Source: Struthio camelus
Taxonomy: Eukaryota > Chordata > Aves > Struthioniformes > Struthionidae
DNA length: 64,000 bases
NCBI RefSeq assembly: GCF_040807025.1
Contig: NC_090947.1
Coordinates: forward strand, 1,488,001 to 1,552,000
Direction: 5' to 3'
In this document: piece by piece, positions 10,810 through 22,900 of the stretch
Layout: every line of letters begins with the position of its first letter
How positions within the stretch are numbered: position 1 is the first letter of the stretch
Translations under genes and position numbers: made by a program
The notes under the pieces: generated by a model
Databases searched by the model: none
Told to the model about the DNA's origin: nothing
Seen by the model: only the letters and a program-made list of their open reading frames with translations

Positions 10810-13800
10810 TCAGGAGGCGGTCGAGCTCCCGCAGCAAACGCAGCCACCTCGCAGGGGCCAGGGCCACCTCTGCCACACTCTCCTCAGCCGCCAGCACAGG
10901 CCTTCGTGGCCGCCTCCAGGCGCAGACGTCTTCCCTGGAGCTCTCAGCAGCAGGATGGTTTGCGTGGCCAGGGAACAGATGGACGGGCTGACGTCCTCCT
11001 CCAAGCCTTGAAGCGCTGAGAGAAAGAGCCAGAGCAGAGATCAAGCCCCCATATCTGCACAGAGCCCAGGCAGCCCTTCCTGGCGATGACATGGCCTGTC
11101 CCACCCACCTCTTCCCACAGACAGGAGGCAGCAGAAGGGACACATGCATCAGCTGGGACTTGCTGGCCAGGAATGTCCCAAAGGCCCCTGAAAGCTTCTC
11201 GCGACTCTACGCGCACCACCTCTGAGCCGCACGGGGAGCAGCAGAGCCCTCCTGGCCTGCGCCAGGCATTGCAGCTCGCTGCCCAGCCTCTGTCTTCCTC
11301 GCCGCCAGCCCTGCCTCACACCCTGCTGCCCTCACTCACCCTCGCAGATGTCCTCCACCTTCTTCTTGCTCTGGCCCCTCATGCTCTGCCCGACGAGCCC
11401 TAGGCACACGCACAGCCCCTCACCAATCCTGCTCCCCACACCACCGCCAGCACAAAACCCCTCCCCCAGGGCTAGCGCTAAGCTGCCCCAGTGCAGAGAG
11501 GGGCCGCAGGGCTTGGAGCTCACCAAGGAACCGCACAGCCATCTCTCGCAAGCACTCCTGCGGGCTCTCCAAGTACGGCAGGCTCTGGCGCAGGTATTCT
11601 TCCGATCTTCTCCTGCCCCTCGCCAGCTGGGCAGAGCACAAGGCCACAGGCTGGGCGCACACCCTCCCCACCCAGCCAGCCACTCCCTCCACCCACCACT
11701 CGCTTTAGCATCCCAGGGCTCAGCAAGGGCACAGCAACCTAGAGAAGAGCCCGTTGGGGCAGTGTGCTGGACAAGGGCAGCGGGAGTGCTGCTCCAGGCT
11801 GGCACCTCTGGGCACCAGCCGCGGCGAGGCACGCGGCTGCCTGTCCCACACACTGGCCATGCACAGGCCTTGCCCAGGCTGCCTCTGGGGGCTTTGGGGC
11901 CATCCTTACCAGGCACTGCAGCTCTGCGCTGTCTCAGCCAGCTGCCTCAGCTGCTCCCACCTCAGCAACTTGGCAGCACCAAGCAGGGCTTCCTGAGAGG
12001 CCTGCACAGCAGCACAGACCCGCTGATGCCACCGCAGCCCAGCGCACAACCCCCACCGCGGCCCTCCTCTTGGCAAGGCCTCCTCGGGGCCTTTCCTCGC
12101 CCACAATGGCAAGAGGGAGCAGCTGGCAACTGCCTCTGCCAGCATGTCCCGGGCCCCGGGCAGACAGGTGGGGCAACCACCCCCGCAGGTGTATGGTGCT
12201 GCAGGTGGAGGCATGGCACGAAGACGAAGGCACTGCTGGGCCTGGTGCAAACAGCAAGGGGGCGCTCTGCACCCTCAGCACCTGGCGCCTCCAGCTCACC
12301 CACCTTCAAAGGCTCCCACTGCCAGCAGCCCTTGCTCCTCATGCTCACGCCCACTCACAGGGCGTCCGCATCGCCCTCCTCCAACGAGCCGTCCCGTTAC
12401 ACAGCCATACCTGGGCCACGCGGGGGATCTCGTCATGCCAGTGGAAGAGCAGCGGCAGCAGGCTCCTGTGCACTTGCTTCTTCAGGGCCTGTGTTTTGGT
12501 GCCCACTACAGCCTCCATCACCTCTTGGAAGAGGCGGATGGAGAGCTCTCGCACGCAGTCCAGCTCCTGGCGGGAAGGGAGAGGGGCCACCTCAGCACTG
12601 CCTGCTCCAAGCCCACAGTCAGCACAGGGGTCAGTGGGGCTGGTGGCGAGATGAAGGTTTCGGACCCTCCCTGCGCACCAAGGGGCTGTGGGCCTCGTCT
12701 GCACCCACTGCAAAATGGCCCCCGGCCCAGGCAGGGCAATGCAGCGCGCTTCTGTACCGTGCTGCGGCCAGGGAGAGCGGAGCTGGCGGAGAAGTCTGCG
12801 CCTGGAAGGGCTCCTCTCGCCCTGGCCACACTGCCCCCGTCACCCCTGGCCAAGGCCCAACAGAGCTGCTCCAGGATGGCCCCCCCCCACAGTGGCTGCT
12901 GGGGCTGTGGGGACGTTGGCGTTACTGAGGGCCTGTGTGCAGGCATGGGCAGCAGCGGGACTTCAGGCTTCCCTCAGCTCGGCCTGCCTGGCCCTCCTGG
13001 CGAGCCTGTCTTCATCGCCCAGGGGCTCGAGCTGTGCTGCCAGCTCTAGAGGCCGGCAGGAGGAGGCAGCCCCGGGGCATGGCTGCAGGGGCTTTGTGCA
13101 CAGTACCGAGCAGCTGAGGGTAGACAAGGGGCTGCTTCAAGGCAGTCCTGCAGCCCAGCGCACCACGGGCAGCACAGCGCAATGACCCCAAGAGCCCCCG
13201 GGCAAAAACGTTCCTGGCAGCACCCAGGGCCCCTGCTGGCAAGCACAAATTCCCACGCCGCAGGCACACCCACACGGCAACACACCACAGCCCGCAGCCC
13301 GCACACAGCCTCACCGACACGCCAACAGGGCCCCCGCCTCTGCCCCCAGCCTAACCTCATCAAAGAGAGGCAGCAGCTTGTCGGCCAGCAGCGGAGCAAG
13401 GTGGGCCACCACCTGCTTCTCCATGACGTGGACCACATTGCTGAGCACCAGCAGGGCCTTGGCGCTGATGTCTCTGTCCGCGTCCTGCAGGTGCCCCACC
13501 AGCAGGGGCCACAGGCACTGCATTCTTCTGGCCTGGGGGAAACACAACCTCGGTGCCTGAAGAAAGAACCCACTGCCCTGGCAAAAAGGCTCACCTGCTC
13601 ACACACCAGCTTCCCCCCTGCCTTTCCACAAGCGGCCATGGCAATGACTGCAGCAACCTGCGGCCTGGCAGCCTTTACCAGCACAGCCACGGGCCTGGAC
13701 GGGCTGGGGCAGAGCGAGGCAGGAGAGGGCACCGCCGGCTCCTCTTCTCCGTCACTCTTCAACGGGCAGCGGGCTTAGTAACCCACACTGCCTGCAAAGC

Positions 13801-16800
13801 TGCCCGGGCCACGAGCCGTGCCAGCCCTAGCAGGCACCTTTCCCGGCAGGGCTCACGGCCCCATTGCCAAGGCCCTGCCGACACCCCCGGCTTGTGCACA
13901 GAGGCTGCGGCGCAGCGCAGCACCCCAAGGCGGCACTCGGCCCGCGGTGGCCCCTGCGTGGTGGGGGCTGCAGCCTCGCGGCCCAGAAGCTGCCTGCGGC
14001 ATCAGCCTGGCCCTGCGCTCAGCCTCCAACAGGGCAGCAGCTCCCACAGCTCCTGAGGCCCAGCACAGTCCAAGCTACCCTGTTGCCCAGCACCCCACCG
14101 CCCAGCCCCTCGCTGCCTGTGCACCGGCACCCGGCTGGCCCCTGCTCACCATCTCCTGTCTCTTGCACAGCAGCACGAGGCCTCTGAGCGCCAGCCTGTG
14201 CATCACCCGCCAGTGACCCCGCAGATATCTCCAGAAGAGAATCGGCAAGTCGGCCTCCTCTGCGCAAAGGTCACTGCAGGCCAGCAGCTGAAGCACAGCA
14301 CAGAGAAAGTGGTGAGGTCGGCAGGACTCCCGGCCTCAGCCAGCGCCCGATCCCACCAGCAGCTCCGGGCCAGGGCACCAGGCCCGGCCCAAAGGCAGCC
14401 GTCAGTGCCGACAGCCCCTGGTGCCCCACTCCCTGCCCTGGGCCTCAGGCCGCACCGCGCACAGCCCTCGCCTGCTCCTCCACTCCTCTCCAGCCCCGAG
14501 AGGCACCGCCTGCCATCAGGCTCACCTCCACCAGGAAAGCCATGGCAGGCATCTCCCAGCAGGCCTCTCCACGTTTCAGCAGCGCTGTCAGCCGTTGGAA
14601 GAGGACGAGACGCAGCTCTCTTGGGCTCTTCCTCATCTCTCTGGCAGAGGCAAGAAGGCCCTGTCACTTCTGAGCAGCCAGGCCAAGCTCTTCTGTGATG
14701 GCACTCCCCATCCCTCTAGGCAGGGCTCGTGGAGCCCCGCAGCCATGGAGCGGCACCTCCCTGGGCTGCTCTACTCGGCCAGCCCTCCCTCACAAGGCCT
14801 CAAGCTGCAGCCCCGTGGGGCTCTGCGGGGCAGCCTGCGTGCAAGGGAGAAATGCTGGGGCAGAGCAGGGACAAGGGGCTTCTCACCTGGCCAGCAAAGC
14901 CACTCCCGCGTGGTAGGTCTGCGCGCTGAGGAGTGTGTCCCAGCCACCCTTCCTCGCCATGGCCAGCACCTGACTCTCGTAGCCGGCACGGCACAGCAGT
15001 GCTTTCATGGTCTGCACTGCCAACCTGCGTGCACAGCAAAGGCCACGTCACCCTGGCACCCCTGGCCCTGCCGCCACCTCCACAGCACACACAGCAGGCG
15101 TGGGATGGAGCACCTCACGGGGCTGCCGGGAGCAGACTCTTCCCCTTGCTGTTCTCCCCAGCACATCTCAGCCTCCTCCGGCGTCAGCTCTGCGCAGAAG
15201 GAAAGCTGGAAGAGCAGCGCCAGGAAGAGCTGCGGGAAGAACGCCTCCAGCACGTGCTGGCAGCTGGGCTGCTGCAGCATCTCATGGAGCACTCTGGTTG
15301 CCTGCAGAAGAAGCCCCGAGACAGCTGTCGCTGCTGAGACGTGCCTGTTGCGCTGCCCGAGCTTGGCGGTGAGGCTCACGCACTGCCCTGAGCCTCGGGA
15401 CAAGCAGGAGTGCCTGCCGTGCCTGAGTGGCCAGAGCAAAGGCACCGAAGCTCTTTGGCCTCAGCTCCTCTTTGGGCCATGGCCACAACAAGCCCTGCCA
15501 GCCGTAGCCCTGCCGCGCCGTGGCTGTGCGCCCGGCGGGAGGTCACGGCTTCTTGCTGCGTGGGCAAGGCCAGGGCAGCTCTAGGGGAGAGCGAGGCTAC
15601 GTCCACAAACTCACGGCCACGGAAACGATGACTCTGTCGTCCCCATCCAACGTGCACGCCTCGTCCACGGGCCAATCCTGCAGGACACTGAGCAGCTCCT
15701 GCAGCACCCTCTCGGCAGCTCCGCACTTCGACAGCAGCATCCTCCACATGGCTGCGGCAGCGCTGCAGGCCCACAGCGCTCGCTCAGCGGGTGCCGCAGC
15801 GGCAGCTGTGGCCTGGGCAGCCGCAGAGGGCCTGGGCGGGCCGCCAGCCCTGCCTCTGCCCACTGCCCCTTGCCCGCAGCACCCTGCGCGCTCTGCCCCA
15901 CCCCGCAGCCCATGGCCAAGCTCCAGTCCCTTGTGGGGCACGCAGGCGGCAAGGCGGCCAGGCTCTGGGGCGGAAGGCAGGCACGCTTGCTCGGCTCGCG
16001 CTGCTGCAGCCCGGCCTGACGCGCCGCGGCTGGCACACGGGGACAACAGCAGGGCCCAGCCCCTCACGAGAGGCCGGACAATCGCCACCTGCCCCGCAGC
16101 CCGCAGGGCACGAGCTCTGCAGGCTGCCGGCCCCCCAGCTCTCAAGGCAAGCGGGCCCCTACCTGTCGCACGAGGGGGAACAGCGCAACAGGCTCACGAC
16201 CACCTCCTCTGGGCATGCACAGGCCAGCAGCAGAAGAGCCCGCTCCAGGCTGCGCCGCGCAGACGCCTCTGTGACGGCCAGCACGCTGCTCCACATGCCC
16301 CTCACCACCGGGGGCACCTGGAGGGCACACGGCTCAGAGTGGGGCTGCTGCCAGAGGGCAGCCGTTGGCCCAGCTGCCCCCGACAACGGCTGCCCTTGCC
16401 CCCCTTGCTCTGTGCTGGCCTGAGAGGGGCTGGCGGGCCTGGCAGGCCTGGAGTCAGGGCAAGAACAAGCCCCCGGAGGCCTCGAGCCCCGGCCACGCCA
16501 CCCACAGGCTACTTACATGCTCCACAAGGCAGGCAGCGTCCGCCACAAGCGCCTGCAGCACGCGAGCAGCTGTGTGCGCCTCCTCGGTGCTGCGGGAGCT
16601 CATGGCCTCGATGGCTAGGAGGATGCTGTGGGCCCTCTCAGCGGGCTGCCGGGACGTCCCCAACATCTAGGGGAGAAAGGAGGGCAGCCGAGCTAGAGAG
16701 GTCACCGCCAGCGGGGCCCCGCACGCCCGCCTGGGCGGCGCCTGGGGCGTGCAGACCTGGTGGGGCTCCAGCTGGCGGCTGCCCTCAGCAAGGGCCGCGT

Positions 16801-16858
16801 CCTCCTCCTCCTCCTCCGTCCAGGCCAGCCTGGGGCGGCGGGGGGGTCTCTGCGCCAT
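10810..16858 (-). pseudogene. MROH-like gene, copy 2, frameshifted in exon 11
   Basis: Same 14-exon layout as copy 1 (first exon 16757-16858, last exon 10810-11006). Exon 11 (11910-12001) is 92 nt instead of 102 because 10 bp present in every other copy are missing. This shifts the frame through exon 12 and produces a TGA at 11379-11381 in exon 13, leaving about 587 residues and losing the final helices. The stop lies only about 39 nt before the last exon junction, so by the usual 50-nt rule the transcript might escape nonsense-mediated decay. It is therefore either a recent pseudogene or a shortened variant. Residue changes elsewhere are few, such as NRHV for NRHI in exon 5, a change shared by copies 3-5. 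Confidence 0.8.
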
Positions 16859-17354
16859 GGTGGGCAAGGCGGCAGAGGCTGCCCGGGGGCGGCGGGGAAA
16901 GACCTGGCTGCGCTCAGGGGGCTCCTCGGCCAGCCCCGCGCGCTCTCGCCCTGTCCCGCGGCCGTCCGACCGGACACTGCGGGGCCGAGGCCGCGCCGAC
17001 GCCTGGCAAGGCCCCGGGCTGTCCCAGGAGCGCAGTCACAAAGGGCCCCCACTGTCACCCTGGGGCGGGCGGGCCCCGGCCCGGGCAGGGGCAGGCCGGG
17101 TGCCCTCGCGGGGCGCCGGGCCGGCTCGCCCCCTGCCACACCTCTCTTTGCCCTCGGGCTGCCCCGGGCCCCCATGGCTCCTGGGGCCCTCACAGCCGCT
17201 CCCACCCTCCTCTCGTCCCCGCCACCGCTGCTCCCGGCCCCGTCCTCAGCCACCCCAACCAACGCCCCGCCGCGACACCCCTGGCACCGCTGGCAAGGAC
17301 TCCTTCCCAACCACCGCAACCACCCTGTCATCCTGCGAGGCGGCCAGAGCAAAA
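16674..17354 (-). promoter_or_regulatory. CpG-rich promoter region of MROH copy 2
   Basis: Equivalent of the copy 1 CpG-rich block, essentially unchanged including the GC-box-like run near 17064. Copy 2 is therefore probably still transcribed even though its reading frame is shifted downstream. Confidence 0.6.
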
Positions 17355-17613
17355 TCTCACTCCCCCACCACCCAACCCCAACCTCCGCCTCACGGCTGCC
17401 GCTTGCACTTGCCAAAGCCACAAGCCTGCGGGGCACAGGGCACTCCTGCCTTTGCGCTGCCTACAGTGCTGTTCGGTCCTCCTGAAGCAGCCTTGGCCCA
17501 AGCACTTTGCGCTCCCCTGCTGCTCCCCGCGGGCAGCAGGCCAAGCACGGAGGCCTGCGCTCACCAGCAGCTTCCACAACGGCCAAGGCGGTGCCCACCA
17601 CCTTCCTCTGCTT

Positions 17614-18374
17614 CTCTGCTCTCTGCTGCCGGCCCTCCTGCGGGTGCCCGTGGCACAGGTGCCCCCGTACTCTCTCATCAAGGCAGGGTTGGCCTCCAGA
17701 CAGCAGAGCACCTTGCAGCAGCTACCACAGCTGCACCCATCCCAGCAGCCTGGCGCCAGGGCAGCGGAGGGGGTTTGGCCCAGCTCCTGCAAGAGCCATG
17801 CCAGGGGCTCAGGCCTGCCTGGCTGCAGTTGGCCTCTTCTCCACCAACTCAAGCCTCGCTGCACTGCTCCAGCTTGTGCTAAGGACACCTGCAGCAGGAC
17901 CTGTGGGTTCTCCTCCCAGCAGATTTCAGCGCAGCCCCTCAGCAGGTCTCCGCTTCCCCCTCCAAGGCCCACACCAAGGCCTGCCTCCTGGCGGCACAAC
18001 AAGGCCTGGCAGGAGGCACGTGACCCTTCGGGTCCTGCCAAGGCTTCCTGCGCCATAGACGTTGGACTGGACCCTGGGATCGCGCTCCCCTCTCCCAGAG
18101 CAGCCTCCTCCCTAAGCACCCAGGCAGCAGCGCTCGCAGCAGCCCCTTTCATCTGCCGGCACCCCCGGAGCCACGCTGCACCTGGGCTTGCGTGGCCAGG
18201 CAGAGAAAAGCCCCTCGCTCTCTTCCACACCTTGCATTTCTTCTCTGCTCTCTCGTCCTTGTGCCTGTGCTCCTGCTTCCTTCAGCCTGCTGGCCGTTGC
18301 CCTGGGCAGAGCATGCTGCAGCTGCTGCCTCTGCAGCACCAGCCGCCTGCACCCATCGCACAGGGCCAACAACC
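17614..18374 (-). pseudogene. Decayed membrane-protein-gene pieces (unit 2)
   Basis: Same two pieces in array copy 2, 9114 bp further on, with the same one-base shortfall in the LEANPALM piece. The decay therefore predates the array's expansion. Confidence 0.4.
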
Positions 18375-19923
18375 ACCCCCCCCAACCTACCCACCCACCA
18401 CCTCGCTCATGGGGGCCTTGCGCAAGCTCCCGGCATCCCCGGGCCTCCAGCAAGCAACAAGGGATCCCTTCCGGGACCTCCACTTCGGACACACAGGGCA
18501 CAACCACCTGGAGGCTCACACTGTTTGTTGTCCCAAAGAAGGCCTCTTTCACCCGCTCTGCAAGGAGCCCCCAAACACACACAGTCGCCACGTTTCTTTC
18601 CTTCATTTCTGCGCACACGTGGGTGCTAGGTGGCAAGTCCACAGAGCTAGCACGCCTGATCACTACACAGCTGACACTTTAGACAGTCTAAGCAACAGTT
18701 CTCAGTCCCGTTTCCAACTACATTAAGGCATCCGTGTTGCCATTGGTTCTGTCAGGGCTCCTCTTCGTTCCGAGTCACAGTATCCTCTTTTTCTACTACG
18801 CATGCTCTAGGGGGAAGGGGCTTTGACCAGCAGGGGGGCTTCCCTGCTTGTAGGTGGGTTTTTCCTTATGCTCATTCGGATAGTTCACCCGTCCTTCAAG
18901 TAGTTCTCTCCTGTTTATCAGCTGGTTTTGTTCTCGTCAGCTTTATGTGGGTACTTGCTTAGCTGGTTGCCTTAGAGTGTTGTCTTGCTCCTTCCTTCAG
19001 GGCCTTGTTTTGTTAACTGCCTGTGAAAGACTGACTAATACCCTAATGGCCTTGTTCCCCATCCCTCCAACAAGACCTCCCTCCCTTTTTGCCCGTTGCC
19101 TCACAGCCCGTCCCTGGGCACCACTGGGCACAGTGTGCCTCCAGCCTCTGGACACCCTCCCGCCACAGAGTCATGCCCATTGAGAAGATGTTCCTGCAGC
19201 TGGCTTTGGCAGTGCCGGTGCCTGAAGAGCTCCCACTGTGGAGGGGCTGGAACCCCCAGTGCCTGGGCAGAGCTCTGGCCTCTGATGGCCTGGTGGCGGC
19301 ATGGGCAAATCCCGTGGTGCCGGCCCGTGGCCACAGGCGCTCCCAGCCTTTGGTGCGCAAAGGGCAGCCCAGCGCTTCCTCATCTCCGGTGGTGGGAGGG
19401 CAGGCTGCAGGGCAGAGCAATGGCTGCAGCCTTGCCTTCTGGCTCAGGAGACTTGCCGGCGAGGGGCCACCTCGGTGTCCCGAATCATGCGGAGGGGCTG
19501 ATTGCCTCCCAAGGCAGAATCTTGTCACCACCACTGCGCTCTCCCATCCAGGCCTGACCCTTTTGTCAGGGAAAACGGGCTGCTTCTCTGACGGCTGGAA
19601 GAGGGCGGGGGGGGATGTTGTGGCTGCCGCAGACTGCTGGAGAGAGTACATGCCCTACCCCCCTCCAAGGGTGGCCGCGAAGGAATCGCGGTCATTCCTG
19701 GGTTTTCCACCCATTCGTTGGCACCAAGAAAAGACACTGGCACGGGGTGAAGAGAGAGGGCTGCTTCTTGGGGGAAAAGGCAGCAGAGGGTGGGCTGGCA
19801 GCACAAGCCTGGCACGGGCTGGGCCTGAGGGCTGCAGCTGTCCTGCGGGCAGGGAGAGAGGCCAGCAACGCCCCCGACTTCCTCGCACACTCCGCTCGTC
19901 CCTGCGGGCAGAGCAGCCCGGCA

Positions 19924-22900
19924 TCAGGAGGCGGTCGAGCTCCCGCAGCAAACGCAGCCACCTCGCAGGGGCCAGGGCCACCTCTGCCACACTCTCCTCA
20001 GCCGCCAGCACAGGCCTTCGTGGCCGCCTCCAGGCGCAGACGTCTTCCCTGGAGCTCTCAGCAGCAGGATGGTTTGCGTGGCCAGGGAACAGATGGACGG
20101 GCTGACGTCCTCCTCCAAGCCTTGAAGCGCTGAGAGAAAGAGCCAGAGCAGAGATCAAGCCCCCATATCTGCACAGAGCCCAGGCAGCCCTTCCTGGCGA
20201 TGACATGGCCTGTCCCACCCACCTCTTCCCACAGACAGGAGGCAGCAGAAGGGACACATGCATCAGCTGGGACTTGCTGGCCAGGAATGTCCCAAAGGCC
20301 CCTGAAAGCTTCTCGCGACTCTACGCGCACCACCTCTGAGCCGCACGGGGAGCAGCAGAGCCCTCCTGGCCTGCGCCAGGCATTGCAGCTCGCTGCCCAG
20401 CCTCTGTCTTCCTCGCCGCCAGCCCTGCCTCACACCCTGCTGCCCTCACTCACCCTCGCAGATGTCCTCCACCTTCTTCTTGCTCTGGCCCCTCATGCTC
20501 TGCCCGACGAGCCCTAGGCACACGCACAGCCCCTCACCAATCCTGCTCCCCACACCACCGCCAGCACAAAACCCCTCCCCCAGGGCTAGCGCTAAGCTGC
20601 CCCAGTGCAGAGAGGGGCCGCAGGGCTTGGAGCTCACCAAGGAACCGCACAGCCATCTCTCGCAAGCACTCCTGCGGGCTCTCCAAGTACGGCAGGCTCT
20701 GGCGCAGGTATTCTTCCGATCTTCTCCTGCCCCTCGCCAGCTGGGCAGAGCACAAGGCCACAGGCTGGGCGCACACCCTCCCCACCCAGCCAGCCACTCC
20801 CTCCACCCACCACTCGCTTTAGCATCCCAGGGCTCAGCAAGGGCACAGCAACCTAGAGAAGAGCCCGTTGGGGCAGTGTGCTGGACAAGGGCAGCGGGAG
20901 TGCTGCTCCAGGCTGGCACCTCTGGGCACCAGCCGCGGCGAGGCACGCGGCTGCCTGTCCCACACACTGGCCATGCACAGGCCTTGCCCAGGCTGCCTCT
21001 GGGGGCTTTGGGGCCATCCTTACCAGGCACTCGCCGATCCTGCAGCTCTGCGCTGTCTCAGCCAGCTGCCTCAGCTGCTCCCACCTCAGCAACTTGGCAG
21101 CACCAAGCAGGGCTTCCTGAGAGGCCTGCACAGCAGCACAGACCCGCTGATGCCACCGCAGCCCAGCGCACAACCCCCACCGCGGCCCTCCTCTTGGCAA
21201 GGCCTCCTCGGGGCCTTTCCTCGCCCACAATGGCAAGAGGGAGCAGCTGGCAACTGCCTCTGCCAGCATGTTCCGGGCCCCGGGCAGACAGGTGGGGCAA
21301 CCACCCCCGCAGGTGTATGGTGCTGCAGGTGGAGGCATGGCACGAAGACGAAGGCACTGCTGGGCCTGGTGCAAACAGCAAGGGGGCGCTCTGCACCCTC
21401 AGCACCTGGCGCCTCCAGCTCACCCACCTTCAAAGGCTCCCACTGCCAGCAGCCCTTGCTCCTCATGCTCACGCCCACTCACAGGGCGTCCGCATCGCCC
21501 TCCTCCAACGAGCCGTCCCGTTACACAGCCATACCTGGGCCACGCGGGGGATCTCGTCATGCCAGTGGAAGAGCAGCGGCAGCAGGCTCCTGTGCACTTG
21601 CTTCTTCAGGGCCTGTGTTTTGGTGCCCACTACAGCCTCCATCACCTCTTGGAAGAGGCGGATGGAGAGCTCTCGCACGCAGTCCAGCTCCTGGCGGGAA
21701 GGGAGAGGGGCCACCTCAGCACTGCCTGCTCCAAGCCCACAGTCAGCACAGGGGTCAGTGGGGCTGGTGGCGAGATGAAGGTTTCGGACCCTCCCTGCGC
21801 ACCAAGGGGCTGTGGGCCTCGTCTGCACCCACTGCAAAATGGCCCCCGGCCCAGGCAGGGCAATGCAGCGCGCTTCTGTACCGTGCTGCGGCCAGGGAGA
21901 GCGGAGCTGGCGGAGAAGTCTGCGCCTGGAAGGGCTCCTCTCGCCCTGGCCACACTGCCCCCGTCACCCCTGGCCAAGGCCCAACAGAGCTGCTCCAGGA
22001 TGGCCCCCCCCCACAGTGGCTGCTGGGGCTGTGGGGACGTTGGCGTTACTGAGGGCCTGTGTGCAGGCATGGGCAGCAGCGGGACTTCAGGCTTCCCTCA
22101 GCTCGGCCTGCCTGGCCCTCCTGGCGAGCCTGTCTTCATCGCCCAGGGGCTCGAGCTGTGCTGCCAGCTCTAGAGGCCGGCAGGAGGAGGCAGCCCCGGG
22201 GCATGGCTGCAGGGGCTTTGTGCACAGTACCGAGCAGCTGAGGGTAGACAAGGGGCTGCTTCAAGGCAGTCCTGCAGCCCAGCGCACCACGGGCAGCACA
22301 GCGCAATGACCCCAAGAGCCCCCGGGCAAAAACGTTCCTGGCAGCACCCAGGGCCCCTGCTGGCAAGCACAAATTCCCACGCCGCAGGCACACCCACACG
22401 GCAACACACCACAGCCCGCAGCCCGCACACAGCCTCACCGACACGCCAACAGGGCCCCCGCCTCTGCCCCCAGCCTAACCTCATCAAAGAGAGGCAGCAG
22501 CTTGTCGGCCAGCAGCGGAGCAAGGTGGGCCACCACCTGCTTCTCCATGACGTGGACCACATTGCTGAGCACCAGCAGGGCCTTGGCGCTGATGTCTCTG
22601 TCCGCGTCCTGCAGGTGCCCCACCAGCAGGGGCCACAGGCACTGCATTCTTCTGGCCTGGGGGAAACACAACCTCGGTGCCTGAAGAAAGAACCCACTGC
22701 CCTGGCAAAAAGGCTCACCTGCTCACACACCAGCTTCCCCCCTGCCTTTCCACAAGCGGCCATGGCAATGACTGCAGCAACCTGCGGCCTGGCAGCCTTT
22801 ACCAGCACAGCCACGGGCCTGGACGGGCTGGGGCAGAGCGAGGCAGGAGAGGGCACCGCCGGCTCCTCTTCTCCGTCACTCTTCAACGGGCAGCGGGCTT

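Larger units (their letters stand above)
9106..18219. repeat. Tandem array unit, copy 2
   Basis: Direct repeat of copy 1, 9114 bp long. Relative to copy 1 it gains about 19 bp near 10558 and loses 10 bp inside exon 11 of the MROH-like gene. Other differences are scattered single bases. Confidence 0.97.
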
